Assembly (NCBI RefSeq): GCF_019884725.1
Contig: NZ_CP082322.1
Span: 2,170,001-2,234,000 of the forward strand
Source of the DNA: Leucobacter tenebrionis
GTDB taxonomy: Bacteria > Actinomycetota > Actinomycetes > Actinomycetales > Microbacteriaceae
Length of the DNA stretch: 64,000 bases
Direction: 5' to 3'
Part shown: positions 24,449 through 33,469 of the stretch, in pieces
Layout of the letters: each line of letters begins with the position of its first letter
Position numbering within the stretch: the stretch's first letter is position 1
Translations under genes and position numbers: made by a program
Notes under the pieces: model-generated
Database searches by the model: none
Seen by the model: only the letters and a program-made list of their open reading frames with translations
Told to the model about the DNA's origin: nothing

Positions 24449-25389
24449 CCGCACCAGCCATTCAGACGCGCGGCCTCACCCGCCGCTACCGGGGCGCGAC
24501 CGCGCTCGAAGACGTCACCCTCGACATCGAACCCGGCGTCATCACGGGCCTGCTCGGGCGCAACGGCGCCGGCAAGACGACGCTCATGTCACTCATCACC
24601 GCGCAGGATCGCCCCAGCGCCGGCACCGTCAGCGTGAACGGCCGCGCCCCGTTCGAGCACGCCGACATCATCGAGCAGATGTGCTTCGTGCGTGACAACC
24701 AGCGCTACCCGGACGACTACAAGCTGAAGCACGCCGTGCGGGCGGCGGCGATCTTCTACCCCAACTGGTCGCAGGAGGTCGCTGACCGGCTGATCGACCT
24801 GTTCCGCATCCCGACGAAGCCCGTCGTGAAGAAGTTCTCGCGCGGCCAGCTCTCGGCACTCGGCATCGTGCTCGGTCTCGCCTCGCGCTCGCCCATCACC
24901 TTCTTCGACGAGCCCTACCTGGGCCTCGACGCCACCGCCCGCGGCATCTTCTACGATGAGCTGCTGCGCGACTACTCCGCGCATCCGCGCACGATCATCC
25001 TGTCGACGCACCTCATCGACGAGATGGACCGCCTGCTCGAGCGCGTCATCGTGCTCGACCAGGGCCGTGTCGTGCGGCACGCCGACGTCGACGAACTTCG
25101 GGGCGGGGCCTATCAGGTGGCCGGCAAGGCCGCCGCGGTGGAGGAGTTCGCTCGGGATCGCCGAGCCCTGTCCCGCCGCACCATCGGCGGCCTCGGCACC
25201 GCCGTCATCGAGGGTGTGCTCGGGGACGCGGATCGCGGCGCGGCCGCAGCCGACGGCCTCGAGATCACGCCGGTCTCGCTGCAGGACCTCGTCGCCGCCT
25301 ACGGGCTCGGAGATCTCGCGGACGCCGAAGCAGGGGCCGATCCCGAACTCGCCACCGTCTCGCCGCTCACCGGAAGGAGCGCATCATGA
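24445..25389 (+). CDS. ABC transporter ATP-binding protein (YtrB-like)
   Basis: A 314-residue ATPase. Walker A is GRNGAGKTT (residues 38-46), the signature is the variant FSRGQLSALGIVLG, Walker B is ITFFDEPYLGLD and the switch histidine is in LSTHLIDEM. The C-terminal third resembles regulatory tails of YtrB-like exporter ATPases. It overlaps both neighbours by ATGA and works with the following membrane protein. Confidence 0.9.
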   Translation: MTAPAIQTRGLTRRYRGATALEDVTLDIEPGVITGLLGRNGAGKTTLMSLITAQDRPSAGTVSVNGRAPFEHADIIEQMCFVRDNQRYPDDYKLKHAVRAAAIFYPNWSQEVADRLIDLFRIPTKPVVKKFSRGQLSALGIVLGLASRSPITFFDEPYLGLDATARGIFYDELLRDYSAHPRTIILSTHLIDEMDRLLERVIVLDQGRVVRHADVDELRGGAYQVAGKAAAVEEFARDRRALSRRTIGGLGTAVIEGVLGDADRGAAAADGLEITPVSLQDLVAAYGLGDLADAEAGADPELATVSPLTGRSAS

Positions 25390-26099
25390 ACCGCATCGTC
25401 AAGGTGACCAGGCTGCACCTCAACAAGCTGGGCACCTATGCCATGACACCGCCGCTGATCCTCGCCATCGTGATGGTGGTGTCGATCGTCATCCAGCTCG
25501 CGATCCAGCGCGCCGGCAGTCTCGACGTGCACTCGGCCGAATACATCGCGAGTGCCCGCTACAACTCGTCGGTGCTCTGGTCGCTGCCCGGCTTCCTCGT
25601 CTACTACGGCGTGCAGGCCGTGGCCACGACCTATCCCTTCGGCCTCGCGCTCGGGGCGACGCGCCGCAACTTCATTCTGGGGACGGTGCTCGCGAACGCG
25701 GTGCAGTCGCTGTACGTAGCGGTGCTGCTGCTCGTGCTGCTCGGGGTGGAGCTCGTGACGAACCACTGGTTCATGGGCATCTACGTGCTCGACACCTACG
25801 TGCTCGGCGAGGGCAACCCCGCCATTCTGTTCGGCGCGGCCTTCGTCGGCACGCTGTTCTTCCTCACCATCGGCGGGGTGTTCGGTGCGGTGTGGGTGCG
25901 CTTCGGGCCGAAGGGGCCGCTCATCATGGGCCTCGCCCTCGGCCTCGTTCTCGCTCTGACGCTGCTCGCGATCGCACCGCGACTCGGAGAGATCTTCGCG
26001 GGCCTGAGCTTCGGGCGGGTCGGCCTCGTCTCGGTCGTGATCATGCTGGTCGCGCTCGTCGGCACCTGGTTCGCGATGCGCCGCGCGTCGGTGCGGTAG
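25386..26099 (+). CDS. ABC-2 like membrane protein of the GntR-linked transporter
   Basis: A 237-residue protein with six hydrophobic segments, starting LTPP-like TYAMTPPLILAIVMVVSIVI and including FGLALGATRRNFILGTVL, a pattern common in actinobacterial membrane partners of YtrA/YtrB systems. No substrate can be assigned. The last two codons and the stop lie inside a repeated element (26090-26228), so the present C-terminus (ending SVR) may have been set when that element arrived. Confidence 0.8.
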   Translation: MNRIVKVTRLHLNKLGTYAMTPPLILAIVMVVSIVIQLAIQRAGSLDVHSAEYIASARYNSSVLWSLPGFLVYYGVQAVATTYPFGLALGATRRNFILGTVLANAVQSLYVAVLLLVLLGVELVTNHWFMGIYVLDTYVLGEGNPAILFGAAFVGTLFFLTIGGVFGAVWVRFGPKGPLIMGLALGLVLALTLLAIAPRLGEIFAGLSFGRVGLVSVVIMLVALVGTWFAMRRASVR

Positions 26100-26228
26100 C
26101 GCGGGATCGCGGAGCCCCTCAGCCCGCATCCTTCTCTGACGACCAACGCGGAGTCCCGAATGGCTGCTTCCCGGATTCCGGAAGCAGCCATTCGGGACTC
26201 CGCGTTTCCGCGTTTCCGCGCGCACCGC
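26090..26228 (+). repeat. 139-bp hairpin element, copy A
   Basis: Nearly identical to 29662-29792: two substitutions plus an 8-bp duplication (TTTCCGCG). The core hairpin has 27-bp perfect arms (26145-26171 and 26180-26206) around an 8-nt loop. The ends, GCGGTAGCGCG and CGCGCACCGC, are imperfect inverted repeats of each other, resembling a small non-autonomous element. It also sits between convergent genes. Confidence 0.9.
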
Positions 26229-26238
26229 GCCGCCAGGC

Positions 26239-27591
26239 TCAGTGGATCTTCCGGTCCTTGCCCTCGGGGGTGATCAAGACCGCGAGCGCCGCGAGTACGA
26301 GCACCGCGATCCAGAAGACCGCCACGGGCCAGGTGGCCGACATCCCGATGACGAGGCTCGTCGCGATGATCGGCGAGAAGCCCGCGCCGAGCGTCGACGC
26401 CGTCTGGTATGCGGCGGAGGCTCCCGTGAAGCGGAGTTGTGTCGGGAACTGCTCCGCGACGAACGCGGCCATCGGGCCGTAGACGATGCCCTGCACGAAG
26501 CCGTTGCCGAGGATGATCGCGACCGCGAATCCCCAGACCGTGCCGGTCTGCAGCAGGGAGATGATGGGGAAGGCGAGCACCACGCCGAGGGCGCAGCCCG
26601 CGATGATGACGGTGCGGCGACCGAGCCTGTCGCTGAGCCTGGCCGCGAAGATCGCGATGACGACGGTCGTGACCGCGCCGACGGCCTTCCAGTTCAGCAC
26701 CCCGGTCGGATCGGCGCCCGCGGCGACGGATTCCGAGACGCCCCACACGGTCATGAGCCCCTGCGTGGCGGTGAACGCGAGCACGGCCACGAGCGCCACG
26801 AGCACGGTGCGCCAGTGATGGCGCAGCACGTCGACGATGGGTGCGCGCTTCTTCGCGCCCTCCTCCTCGAGCTTCTGGAACATCGGGGTCTCCGCGACGC
26901 GGAGGCGGATGACGAGCCCGACGACGAGCAGCACCACGCTCAGCAGGAAGGGCACGCGCCAGCCCCAGGCGAGGAACTGGTCCTCCGGCAGGTTGGAGAA
27001 GAGCCCGAGCATGAGGGTCGCCAGCACGGCTCCGACCGGTCCTCCGGCGTTCGCGAGCCCTGCGGCGAGCCCTCGGCTCTTCTTCGGGGCGTGCTCCAGT
27101 GCGATGAGCACGGCGCCTCCCCATTCGCCGCCGACGGAGACGCCCTGCACGATGCGCAGGAGCACCAGGATGACGGGGGCGGCGATGCCGATCGTCGCCG
27201 TCGACGGGAGCAGGCCCATGACGATCGAGGCGATGCCCATCATGAGCATCGAGAGGATCAGCACGTTCTTACGCCCGTACTTGTCGCCGAAGTGGCCGAA
27301 GACGATCCCGCCGAGCGGGCGGGCGAGGTAGCCGACCGCGAAGGTCGCGAACGATGCGAGCACGTCGAATCCCGGCGGCAGATTCGAGAAGAACACCTTG
27401 CCGAAGACGATGCTCGCCGCGGTGGCGTAGAGGATGAAGTCGTAGAACTCGATCATCGAGCCCATGAAGCTCGAAGCGATGACGCGACGCATGTCCTTCG
27501 TCGTCATCGAGATCTGCGTGCCGTCGCTGTTGGTGGTCGACGAGACCGTGGGGGAGTGGTCGAGGGCGGGGTCCGAGGATGGGGTAGTCAT
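26239..27591 (-). CDS. MHS family MFS transporter (metabolite:H+ symporter)
   Basis: A 450-residue, twelve-segment transporter. MIEFYDFILYATAASIVF is the typical first helix of the ProP/ShiA/KgtP branch, followed by GYLARPLGGIVFGHFGDKYGRKNVL (the GDxxGRK loop), then VQGVSVGGEWGGAVL and RLSDRLGRRTVI at the internal repeat. Family substrates include organic acids, betaine, shikimate and aromatic acids. The MBL-fold hydrolase gene precedes it by 26 nt, so import of a compound that the hydrolase cleaves is plausible. Confidence 0.9.
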   Translation of the reverse strand: MTTPSSDPALDHSPTVSSTTNSDGTQISMTTKDMRRVIASSFMGSMIEFYDFILYATAASIVFGKVFFSNLPPGFDVLASFATFAVGYLARPLGGIVFGHFGDKYGRKNVLILSMLMMGIASIVMGLLPSTATIGIAAPVILVLLRIVQGVSVGGEWGGAVLIALEHAPKKSRGLAAGLANAGGPVGAVLATLMLGLFSNLPEDQFLAWGWRVPFLLSVVLLVVGLVIRLRVAETPMFQKLEEEGAKKRAPIVDVLRHHWRTVLVALVAVLAFTATQGLMTVWGVSESVAAGADPTGVLNWKAVGAVTTVVIAIFAARLSDRLGRRTVIIAGCALGVVLAFPIISLLQTGTVWGFAVAIILGNGFVQGIVYGPMAAFVAEQFPTQLRFTGASAAYQTASTLGAGFSPIIATSLVIGMSATWPVAVFWIAVLVLAALAVLITPEGKDRKIH

Positions 27592-27617
27592 CTTTGACTT
27601 CTTTCGTGTGCGGGCGT

Positions 27618-28640
27618 TCAGATGGAGGAGGCGGTCCGGGCGAATTCGATGACGTCGAGGTCGTTCGGGATCAGTACGTCGACGGCTGCGTGCGCCGCGG
27701 TGCGGCGCCAGGCCTCGATGGGCAGGTGGCCGGGAACGAGGTGGTGGATCGCGAGCCGGCGGGCACCCGCCTCGAGCGCGATGTCGGCCGCCTCCGCGAC
27801 TGAGGTGTGCGACTTGTAGTGGTGATCCTTCGAGGCCTGACCGGTGCTGTCGGCGCTGCCGCCGTACAGTTCCTCGACCCATTCGAAGCTGATGGCCTCG
27901 TGCAGCAGCAGGTCCACGTTCTCGGCGAGGCGCGCCATGTTGGCGGTCTTCGCGGTATCCCCCGAGATCGCGACCGACCCCTCATCGGTGGTGAAGCGGT
28001 ACGCGAAGGCCGGGGCGATGGGCGGGTGCTCCACGAGGATCGCGTCGACTCGCACGCGATCATCCTCGAACACGGTGAACGGCGCCATGTCGGGCGTCAT
28101 GTTGTCGTTGGGGTGGTATCCGATGCCCTCGGGGATCTCGATGTCCTGGGCTCGGAACAGATCGAGCGGGGACGGACGAAGAGCGTCGAGCACCCGGTCG
28201 TTGAGGTCGGTCGCGTGAGCCTCCATGAGGAGGCGGAACATATCTGCCGTGCCGGGTGTGGGGAGGGAGGGGGAGACCGGTTCGACCGGACCGGTGGCTC
28301 GGGGGGAGACCGGAGGAAGCATGCCGCGGTTCCCCGGGCCGATGATCGGCACCGGGGTGCGCTCGCGGGTGAAGCCGAACATGCCGAAGAGTGCGAGGTT
28401 GACGAGGTCGGTCGTGTGGTCGGAGTGGAGGTGGGTGAGGAAGACGCCGCCGAGCGAATCCATCTCGAGACCCGCTCGGGTGAACTGGCGCCCCGCACCG
28501 AGCCCGACATCGACGAGGTAGCTGCGGTCCCCGACGACGACCGCTGTCGAGATGCCGAAGCGCGACTCCGCGGTGAGCGGCGTCCACCAGCGGGGTCCGC
28601 CGGCCGTGCCGAGGGTGACGATCTTGGGGATTGAGGACAC
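27618..28640 (-). CDS. MBL fold metallo-hydrolase
   Basis: A 340-residue metallo-beta-lactamase-fold protein. The metal motif HLHSDH appears as FLTHLHSDHTTDLVNL (His70, His72, Asp74, His75), the bridging aspartate is in VAISGDTAKT, and a C-terminal histidine is in AIHHLVPG. The layout resembles arylsulfatase/RNase Z-like small-molecule hydrolases. I selected GTG because AAGGAG lies seven bases before it. It heads a two-gene operon with the MHS transporter and is divergent from a LysR regulator; substrate unknown. Confidence 0.88.
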   Translation of the reverse strand: MSSIPKIVTLGTAGGPRWWTPLTAESRFGISTAVVVGDRSYLVDVGLGAGRQFTRAGLEMDSLGGVFLTHLHSDHTTDLVNLALFGMFGFTRERTPVPIIGPGNRGMLPPVSPRATGPVEPVSPSLPTPGTADMFRLLMEAHATDLNDRVLDALRPSPLDLFRAQDIEIPEGIGYHPNDNMTPDMAPFTVFEDDRVRVDAILVEHPPIAPAFAYRFTTDEGSVAISGDTAKTANMARLAENVDLLLHEAISFEWVEELYGGSADSTGQASKDHHYKSHTSVAEAADIALEAGARRLAIHHLVPGHLPIEAWRRTAAHAAVDVLIPNDLDVIEFARTASSI

Positions 28641-28748
28641 GGGGCTGCTCCTTCGGAACCGGACGTGAGGTTGAGAACTCTTCAAGTGTGGGCAGGAAGC
28701 AACCTTATGTAAAATGAATAAAATTAATCCATAGATCAGGTTTTGTTT
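28641..28748. promoter_or_regulatory. AT-rich divergent promoter region, MBL operon / LysR
   Basis: The stretch 28700-28748 is strikingly AT-rich (TTATGTAAAATGAATAAAAT) for this genome. It must hold the promoter of the LysR gene and probably the LysR binding site for the divergent hydrolase-transporter operon. Confidence 0.5.
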
Positions 28749-29660
28749 ATGAATACGGCGACTCTTCGTCAGCTCGAGTACTTCGTGGCGGCGGCTGACA
28801 CCGGCACCGTGAGCGCGGCTGCGCTGCGTTGCTCGGCCTCCCAGGCAGCGGTGTCGACTGCGCTCAACGAACTCGAGCGGGGTCTCGGCATCCAGCTGTT
28901 CGTGCGGCGAACGGCGAAGGGTGTGCGCCTCACGAAGAGCGGGGAGCGTGCGCTGCCCATCGCCCGCCGCATGCTCAGCGACGCGCGAGAGCTCGAACTC
29001 CTCGCCGCGGCGGAGGCGAGCGAGGCTGCCGGGCCGCTGCGGGTCGCCTGCACGAGCGCGCTGTCGCCCCGGGTGCTGCCAGCGCTCGCCGAGGCCTTCC
29101 GAGCGGAGCATCCTCTCGTCGATCTCGATCTGGTGGATGGGCTCGCCTCCGACGTGGAGCGCATGGTGCTGAGGGGCGAGGCCGACGCATGTCTGCTCTA
29201 CCGCCGCCAACTCGAGTCGGATCTCGATTCGAGGACCGTGCGCGAGGTGGTGCCCTACGCCGTACTCGCCGCGGACCACCCGTTGGCAGGCAGAGACCGC
29301 GTCGCCCTGCAGGATCTCGCGAGCGAACCGCTGCTGCTGGTGAACCCGGAGGGATCGCGTGGTGTGATCGAGCGCTTGCTCGAGGAGGCCGACGTCTCTC
29401 CGAAGCGGGGCTGGGCGTTCTCGAACCCGGAGACCGTGCGTGCGATGGTCGCCCGAGGGCTCGGATACTCGGTGTTCAGCGGCCGTCCGATCTCGCTGGA
29501 GAGCTTCGACGGCGGCCGCGTCGCCTACGTGCCGCTCGCCGACCCGATCGCCCCGAACGAGGTGGTGCTCGCGACCCCCAAGGGACAGCGGATGACCGCG
29601 AGACTGCAGGCGCTGCAGGATCTGCTGATGAAAGATTCGGTGCTCGAAGCGCTCGGGTGA
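28749..29660 (+). CDS. LysR family transcriptional regulator
   Basis: A 303-residue LysR regulator: helix-turn-helix in residues 1-60 (LRQLEYFVAAADTGTVSAAA, QAAVSTALNELERGLG) and an effector domain similar to the CbbR/OxyR-like branch used by aromatic and organic-acid catabolism. ATG is used; a TTG two codons upstream is less likely. Divergent orientation to the MBL hydrolase and MHS transporter suggests it activates them. Confidence 0.92.
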   Translation: MNTATLRQLEYFVAAADTGTVSAAALRCSASQAAVSTALNELERGLGIQLFVRRTAKGVRLTKSGERALPIARRMLSDARELELLAAAEASEAAGPLRVACTSALSPRVLPALAEAFRAEHPLVDLDLVDGLASDVERMVLRGEADACLLYRRQLESDLDSRTVREVVPYAVLAADHPLAGRDRVALQDLASEPLLLVNPEGSRGVIERLLEEADVSPKRGWAFSNPETVRAMVARGLGYSVFSGRPISLESFDGGRVAYVPLADPIAPNEVVLATPKGQRMTARLQALQDLLMKDSVLEALG

Positions 29661-29661
29661 G

Positions 29662-29792
29662 GGTGCGGTAGCGCGGGATCGCGGAGCCCCTCAGCCCGCA
29701 TCCTCCCCTGACGACCAACGCGGAGTCCCGAATGGCTGCTTCCCGGATTCCGGAAGCAGCCATTCGGGACTCCGCGTTTCCGCGCGCACCGC
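29662..29792 (+). repeat. 131-bp hairpin element, copy B
   Basis: Second copy of the element at 26090-26228, in the same orientation, beginning one base after the LysR stop codon. The core hairpin arms are 29717-29743 and 29752-29778. It lies between convergent LysR and sigma-factor genes. Confidence 0.9.
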
Positions 29793-29817
29793 AGGGTGGG
29801 TACGGGCACCTCGAGCC

Positions 29818-31125
29818 TCACCCAGGCTCCCCGGCGGCCTTCGCCTCCAGCAGCGCCCGCTCGCGCGCGTTGCCCGTGAGTGCGGCCGCCTCGGCGAAGG
29901 CCTCGCGAGCGAGCCGTTCGCGGCCCGAGCGGCGCAGGAGGTCGGCGCGCATCGCCGGCAGCAGGTGGTAGCCCCGCAGCTCACCGGAGGCCTCGAGCCG
30001 GTCCAGGATCGGCAGCGCCGCCTCCGGCCCCGCGGCCATCGCCACCGCTCCGGCGCGGTTCAGCTCGACCACGGGCGACGGGGCGACACGGCCCAGCGCC
30101 TCGTAGAGCACCACGATGCGCTCCCAGTCAGTGTCGTCGATCGACGGGGCGATCGCGTGGCACTCGGCGATCGAGGCCTGCAGCGCGTAGGGGCCGCGCC
30201 CTCGTCCGAGCGCGTCGACGCGCTCGAGGGCGGCTCGGCCCCGCGCGATCGCGTCGCGATCCCAGCGGGTGCGATCCTGCCGGTCCAGCTGTATCGGCTC
30301 GCCGCTCGCGGTCACCCTGGCCGGGAAGCGCGCCGCAGTCAGCTCCATCAGCGCGAGCAGGCCCAGCGCCTCCGGCTCCCGCGGCACGAGCCCCACCAGT
30401 ACCCGCGCCAGCCGGATCGCCTCGCGGGCCAGCTCCGGGCGCATCCATTCGTCTCCCGAGCTCGCGGTGTGCCCCTCGTTGAATATGAGGTAGAGCACGC
30501 TCAGCACGCCGGCGAGCCGCTCGGGGAACTCCGCGCGATCCGGAACCTCGAACGGCACCCGCGCCGCCGCGAGCGTCTTCTTCGCCCGCACGATGCGCTG
30601 CTGAACGGTTGCGGTCGGCACGAGGAACGCCCGCGCGATCTCCTCGCTGCCGAGGCCGCCGACGACGCGCAGGGTGAGGGCGACGCGGGCCTGCTGCGAG
30701 AGCACGGGGTGGCATGCGACGAAGACGAGGCCGAGCACCTCGTCGTCGATGCGATCCGGATCCCACGGCGCATCGCCGCCGGTGCCGAGATCCTGCTCCT
30801 GCTCCAGATCCCGCATCATCGCGGCGATCCGCGCGTCGTAGCGCTCGGCGCGACGCCAGTGATCCACCGCCCTGCGCTTCGCGACCGCGGTGAGCCAGGC
30901 CGCCGGATTGCGGGGTACCCCGGAGTCGGGCCACTGCGCGAGTGCGTCGGCCAGCGCCTCCTGCGCGAGGTCCTCGGCCAAACCGAAGTCACCGACGGCG
31001 CGCGTGAGGGTCGCGACGATCCGCGCGGACTCGATGCGCCAGACCGCGGCGACCGCGCGCCGGGCGGGGGCGGGATCCGGAAGCCTGTCCGGTCCCAGCC
31101 CCGCGCCGCTGCTGTCGACGGTCAT
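29818..31125 (-). CDS. ECF42-type RNA polymerase sigma factor with C-terminal TPR-like extension
   Basis: A 435-residue sigma factor. Region 2 lies at about residues 30-100 (FGLAEDLAQEALADALAQWP), region 4 at about 130-190 (LTLRVVGGLGSEEIARAFLV), and a helical C-terminal extension of roughly 230 residues follows (containing YLIFNEGHTASSGDEW and ALGLLALMELTAAR). This build, with an adjacent DGPF/YCII protein and no anti-sigma factor, defines group ECF42, in which the C-terminal domain is required for activity. It is the second gene, seven bases after the YCII gene, behind an ECF42-like promoter. Confidence 0.92.
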   Translation of the reverse strand: MTVDSSGAGLGPDRLPDPAPARRAVAAVWRIESARIVATLTRAVGDFGLAEDLAQEALADALAQWPDSGVPRNPAAWLTAVAKRRAVDHWRRAERYDARIAAMMRDLEQEQDLGTGGDAPWDPDRIDDEVLGLVFVACHPVLSQQARVALTLRVVGGLGSEEIARAFLVPTATVQQRIVRAKKTLAAARVPFEVPDRAEFPERLAGVLSVLYLIFNEGHTASSGDEWMRPELAREAIRLARVLVGLVPREPEALGLLALMELTAARFPARVTASGEPIQLDRQDRTRWDRDAIARGRAALERVDALGRGRGPYALQASIAECHAIAPSIDDTDWERIVVLYEALGRVAPSPVVELNRAGAVAMAAGPEAALPILDRLEASGELRGYHLLPAMRADLLRRSGRERLAREAFAEAAALTGNARERALLEAKAAGEPG

Positions 31126-31132
31126 GCCGCCC

Positions 31133-31564
31133 CTACTGCTCGCCCTGAGCCTTCGCCTCGGCCTCGGCGATCCACTGCTGCTCCTTCTGCACCCACTCGT
31201 TGTCCTGCGGGAAGTCCTCGGGCCCGTGGATGCGGCGCACCTCGAGCTTGCTCCCCGGGCCGAGCGGGCAGCGCTTGGCCCACTCCGCAGCCTCCTCGCG
31301 CGAGGACACGTCGAGGATCCAGAAGCCGTTGAACAGCTCCTTCGTCTCGCCGTAGGGGCCGTCGGTGACGAGGGGCGGATCGGCCGAGAAGTCGACCACG
31401 AAGCCTTCCTCGGGCGGGGTGAGCCCGTCGCCGCCGGCCATGACGCCGGCCTTCACGAGCGACTCGTTGTAGCGGCCCATGGACTCGAGCATCTCCTCGA
31501 GCGGGATGTTTTGCGATGCCTCGAGGGCCTCGTCGGTCGCGCGCATGATGAGCATGTACTTCAT
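31133..31564 (-). CDS. YCII-related (DGPF domain) protein
   Basis: A 143-residue protein with the YCII/DGPF features: opening MKYMLIMRATDEALEAS, central GLTPPEEGFVV and the family hallmark VTDGPYGETKELFNGFWILD. Members are ferredoxin-like small proteins with unclear enzymatic activity; those paired with ECF42 sigma factors are its main targets. ATG with GGAGAA upstream is used. It is first in the DGPF-sigma operon. Confidence 0.92.
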   Translation of the reverse strand: MKYMLIMRATDEALEASQNIPLEEMLESMGRYNESLVKAGVMAGGDGLTPPEEGFVVDFSADPPLVTDGPYGETKELFNGFWILDVSSREEAAEWAKRCPLGPGSKLEVRRIHGPEDFPQDNEWVQKEQQWIAEAEAKAQGEQ

Positions 31565-31610
31565 GATGTTCTCCATTCGATTCGAGGGCTGTTTCGACCC
31601 TGTCATTGAA

Positions 31611-31640
31611 GACGTCGAATGGGAACAGCGGAGATCGACA
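31611..31640 (-). promoter_or_regulatory. candidate ECF42-dependent promoter
   Basis: On the minus strand TGTCGA (31640-31635) is followed after 17 nt by CGACGTC (31617-31611), 47 nt before the YCII start. TGTCGA with a CGA-type -10 is the reported ECF42 motif as I recall it, so the sigma factor probably drives its own operon. Confidence 0.7.
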
Positions 31641-31729
31641 CGAGCCGAAAACTTTCTCGAAAAAATCCTGAGCCTTGTGTAGGGTGCTCGTTTCGCTCCG
31701 ATCCCGAGCCAACTTCCGCGCCCAATGCG

Positions 31730-31791
31730 AACGCGGAGTCCGATTCTGCTGCATCCCGGTGAGGGGAAGCCGCAGAATCGGACTCCGCGTT
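31730..31791. repeat. long intergenic inverted repeat
   Basis: Arms 31730-31749 and 31772-31791 are 20 bp and perfectly complementary (AACGCGGAGTCCGATTCTGC). The outer 12 bases AACGCGGAGTCC are identical to the outer arm of the two elements at 26.1 and 29.7 kb. It follows the symporter gene and can terminate it. Confidence 0.85.
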
Positions 31792-31817
31792 GGGAACAGG
31801 CCGGCAGGCCGGGCCGG

Positions 31818-33275
31818 TTACTGGCGGGCCGCGGGCTCCGGATCCCGGATCTCGTCAGCCGAGGGCCCCTCGGCGGCGCCCGCCTGCGCCGACTCGGGGG
31901 CCCGCGTGTCGCCGGCCTCGTCGTCGTTGAACGCGACGCCCTGGCGCGGCGCATTGTAGAGGTCGGTGTCGAGGATCCCCTCGCGCTTCGCCACGATCGT
32001 GGGCACGAGCGCCTGGCCCGCGACGTTGACCGCGGTGCGGCCCATGTCGATGATCGGATCGACGGCGAGCAGCAGGCCGACGCCCTCGAGGGGCAGGCCC
32101 AGCGTCGACAGCGTCAGGGTCAGCATGACGGTCGCGCCGGTGGTGCCCGCGGTCGCCGCCGAGCCCACGACCGAGACGATCACGATGAGCAGGTACTGCA
32201 CGAGCGTGAGGTCGATGCCGAAGAACTGGGCGATGAAGATCGCTGCGACGGCCGGGTAGATCGCGGCGCAGCCGTCCATCTTGGTCGTGGCTCCGAGCGG
32301 CACCGCGAACGAGGCGTAGCCGCGGGGCACGCCGAGGTTGCGCTCGGTGACGCGCTGCGTGAGGGGCAGGGTGCCGATCGATGAGCGGCTCACGAAGCCG
32401 AGCTGCACCGCGGGCCAGACCCCCGAGAAGTACTGCTTTACCGAGAGACCGTGGGTCTTGACGAGGATCGGGTACACCACGAACAGCACCAGCGCGAGGC
32501 CCAGGTACAGCACCGCGACGAACCAGGTGAGCGACCCCATCTTGTCCCAGCCGTACTCGGCGACGGCGTTGCCGATGAGGCCGACGGTGCCGATCGGGGC
32601 GATGCGGATGATCCACCACAGCACCTTCTGGATGATGGAGAGCGCGGACTCGGTCAGCCGGATGAAGGGCTCGGCCTTCTCGCCGATCTTGAGCGCGGCG
32701 ATGCCGACGGCGGCCGAGATCACGATGATCTGCAGCACGTTGAAGCTGGGGCTCGCGGAGACCGTGCCGGTCGCCTCGTCGGTGGAGACGCTCACGCCCA
32801 GGCCGAGGAAGTTCGCGGGTACGAGGCCGGTGAGGAAGTTCCACCACGTGCCCACCGTGTAGGGGTCCTCGGGCTTGAGCTCGGACTGCGAGGCGGTGGT
32901 GCCGGGCTGGAAGACCACGCCGAGCACGATGCCGATGGAGACCGCGATGAGCGCGGTGATCGCGAACCAGAGCAGGGTCTGGCCGGCGAGGCGGGCCGCG
33001 TTCGTGACCTGGCGGAGGCCGACGATGCTCGACACGATCGCGGTGAAGATGAGCGGCACGACCGCGGCGCGCAGCAGCGAGACGTAGCTGCTGCCGATCG
33101 TGGCGAGGGTGGCGTGGAGGCCGTTCTTGTTGTCCTCGGCGTCTGCGCCGAGCGACATGGCGATGCCGCCGAGCACGAGACCGAGTACGAGGCCGGCGAG
33201 GATCTGCCAGCCGAAGGAGGTCATCCACTTGGGGAGGCGCCGCCGCGTTTCGGGGGCGGCCGTTGTTGTCGACAC
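31818..33275 (-). CDS. dicarboxylate/amino acid:cation symporter (DAACS family)
   Basis: A 485-residue symporter with eight predicted membrane helices and two re-entrant loops. The first re-entrant serine-rich loop is in FVSRSSIGTLPLTQ, helix 7 has ATTKMDGCAAIYP (NMDG-like), and helix 8 has DPIIDMGRTAVNVAGQAL, the conserved cation/substrate-binding DxxxDxxRTxxNV. Family members take up C4-dicarboxylates, glutamate or other acidic amino acids with H+ or Na+. An acidic C-terminal tail of about 50 residues is predicted to be cytoplasmic. It is monocistronic. Confidence 0.92.
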   Translation of the reverse strand: MSTTTAAPETRRRLPKWMTSFGWQILAGLVLGLVLGGIAMSLGADAEDNKNGLHATLATIGSSYVSLLRAAVVPLIFTAIVSSIVGLRQVTNAARLAGQTLLWFAITALIAVSIGIVLGVVFQPGTTASQSELKPEDPYTVGTWWNFLTGLVPANFLGLGVSVSTDEATGTVSASPSFNVLQIIVISAAVGIAALKIGEKAEPFIRLTESALSIIQKVLWWIIRIAPIGTVGLIGNAVAEYGWDKMGSLTWFVAVLYLGLALVLFVVYPILVKTHGLSVKQYFSGVWPAVQLGFVSRSSIGTLPLTQRVTERNLGVPRGYASFAVPLGATTKMDGCAAIYPAVAAIFIAQFFGIDLTLVQYLLIVIVSVVGSAATAGTTGATVMLTLTLSTLGLPLEGVGLLLAVDPIIDMGRTAVNVAGQALVPTIVAKREGILDTDLYNAPRQGVAFNDDEAGDTRAPESAQAGAAEGPSADEIRDPEPAARQ

Positions 33276-33469
33276 GACGAGGTGTTCCTTTCGCTGGGTG
33301 AGCGCGGGATCGGCCGGTAGGGGGCGGATCCGCGGAGTGCATGCGGGCGTGAAGCCCGGGCCGCAGATGAGTGTAGCAATGTATTCGCGAGAGTTATTCC
33401 ACGTATTGTGAAACGTTGCATATGTCGTCCTGCTGGGCGGTCGCGTCGAGGGCCGGTATCCTGGTGCCT

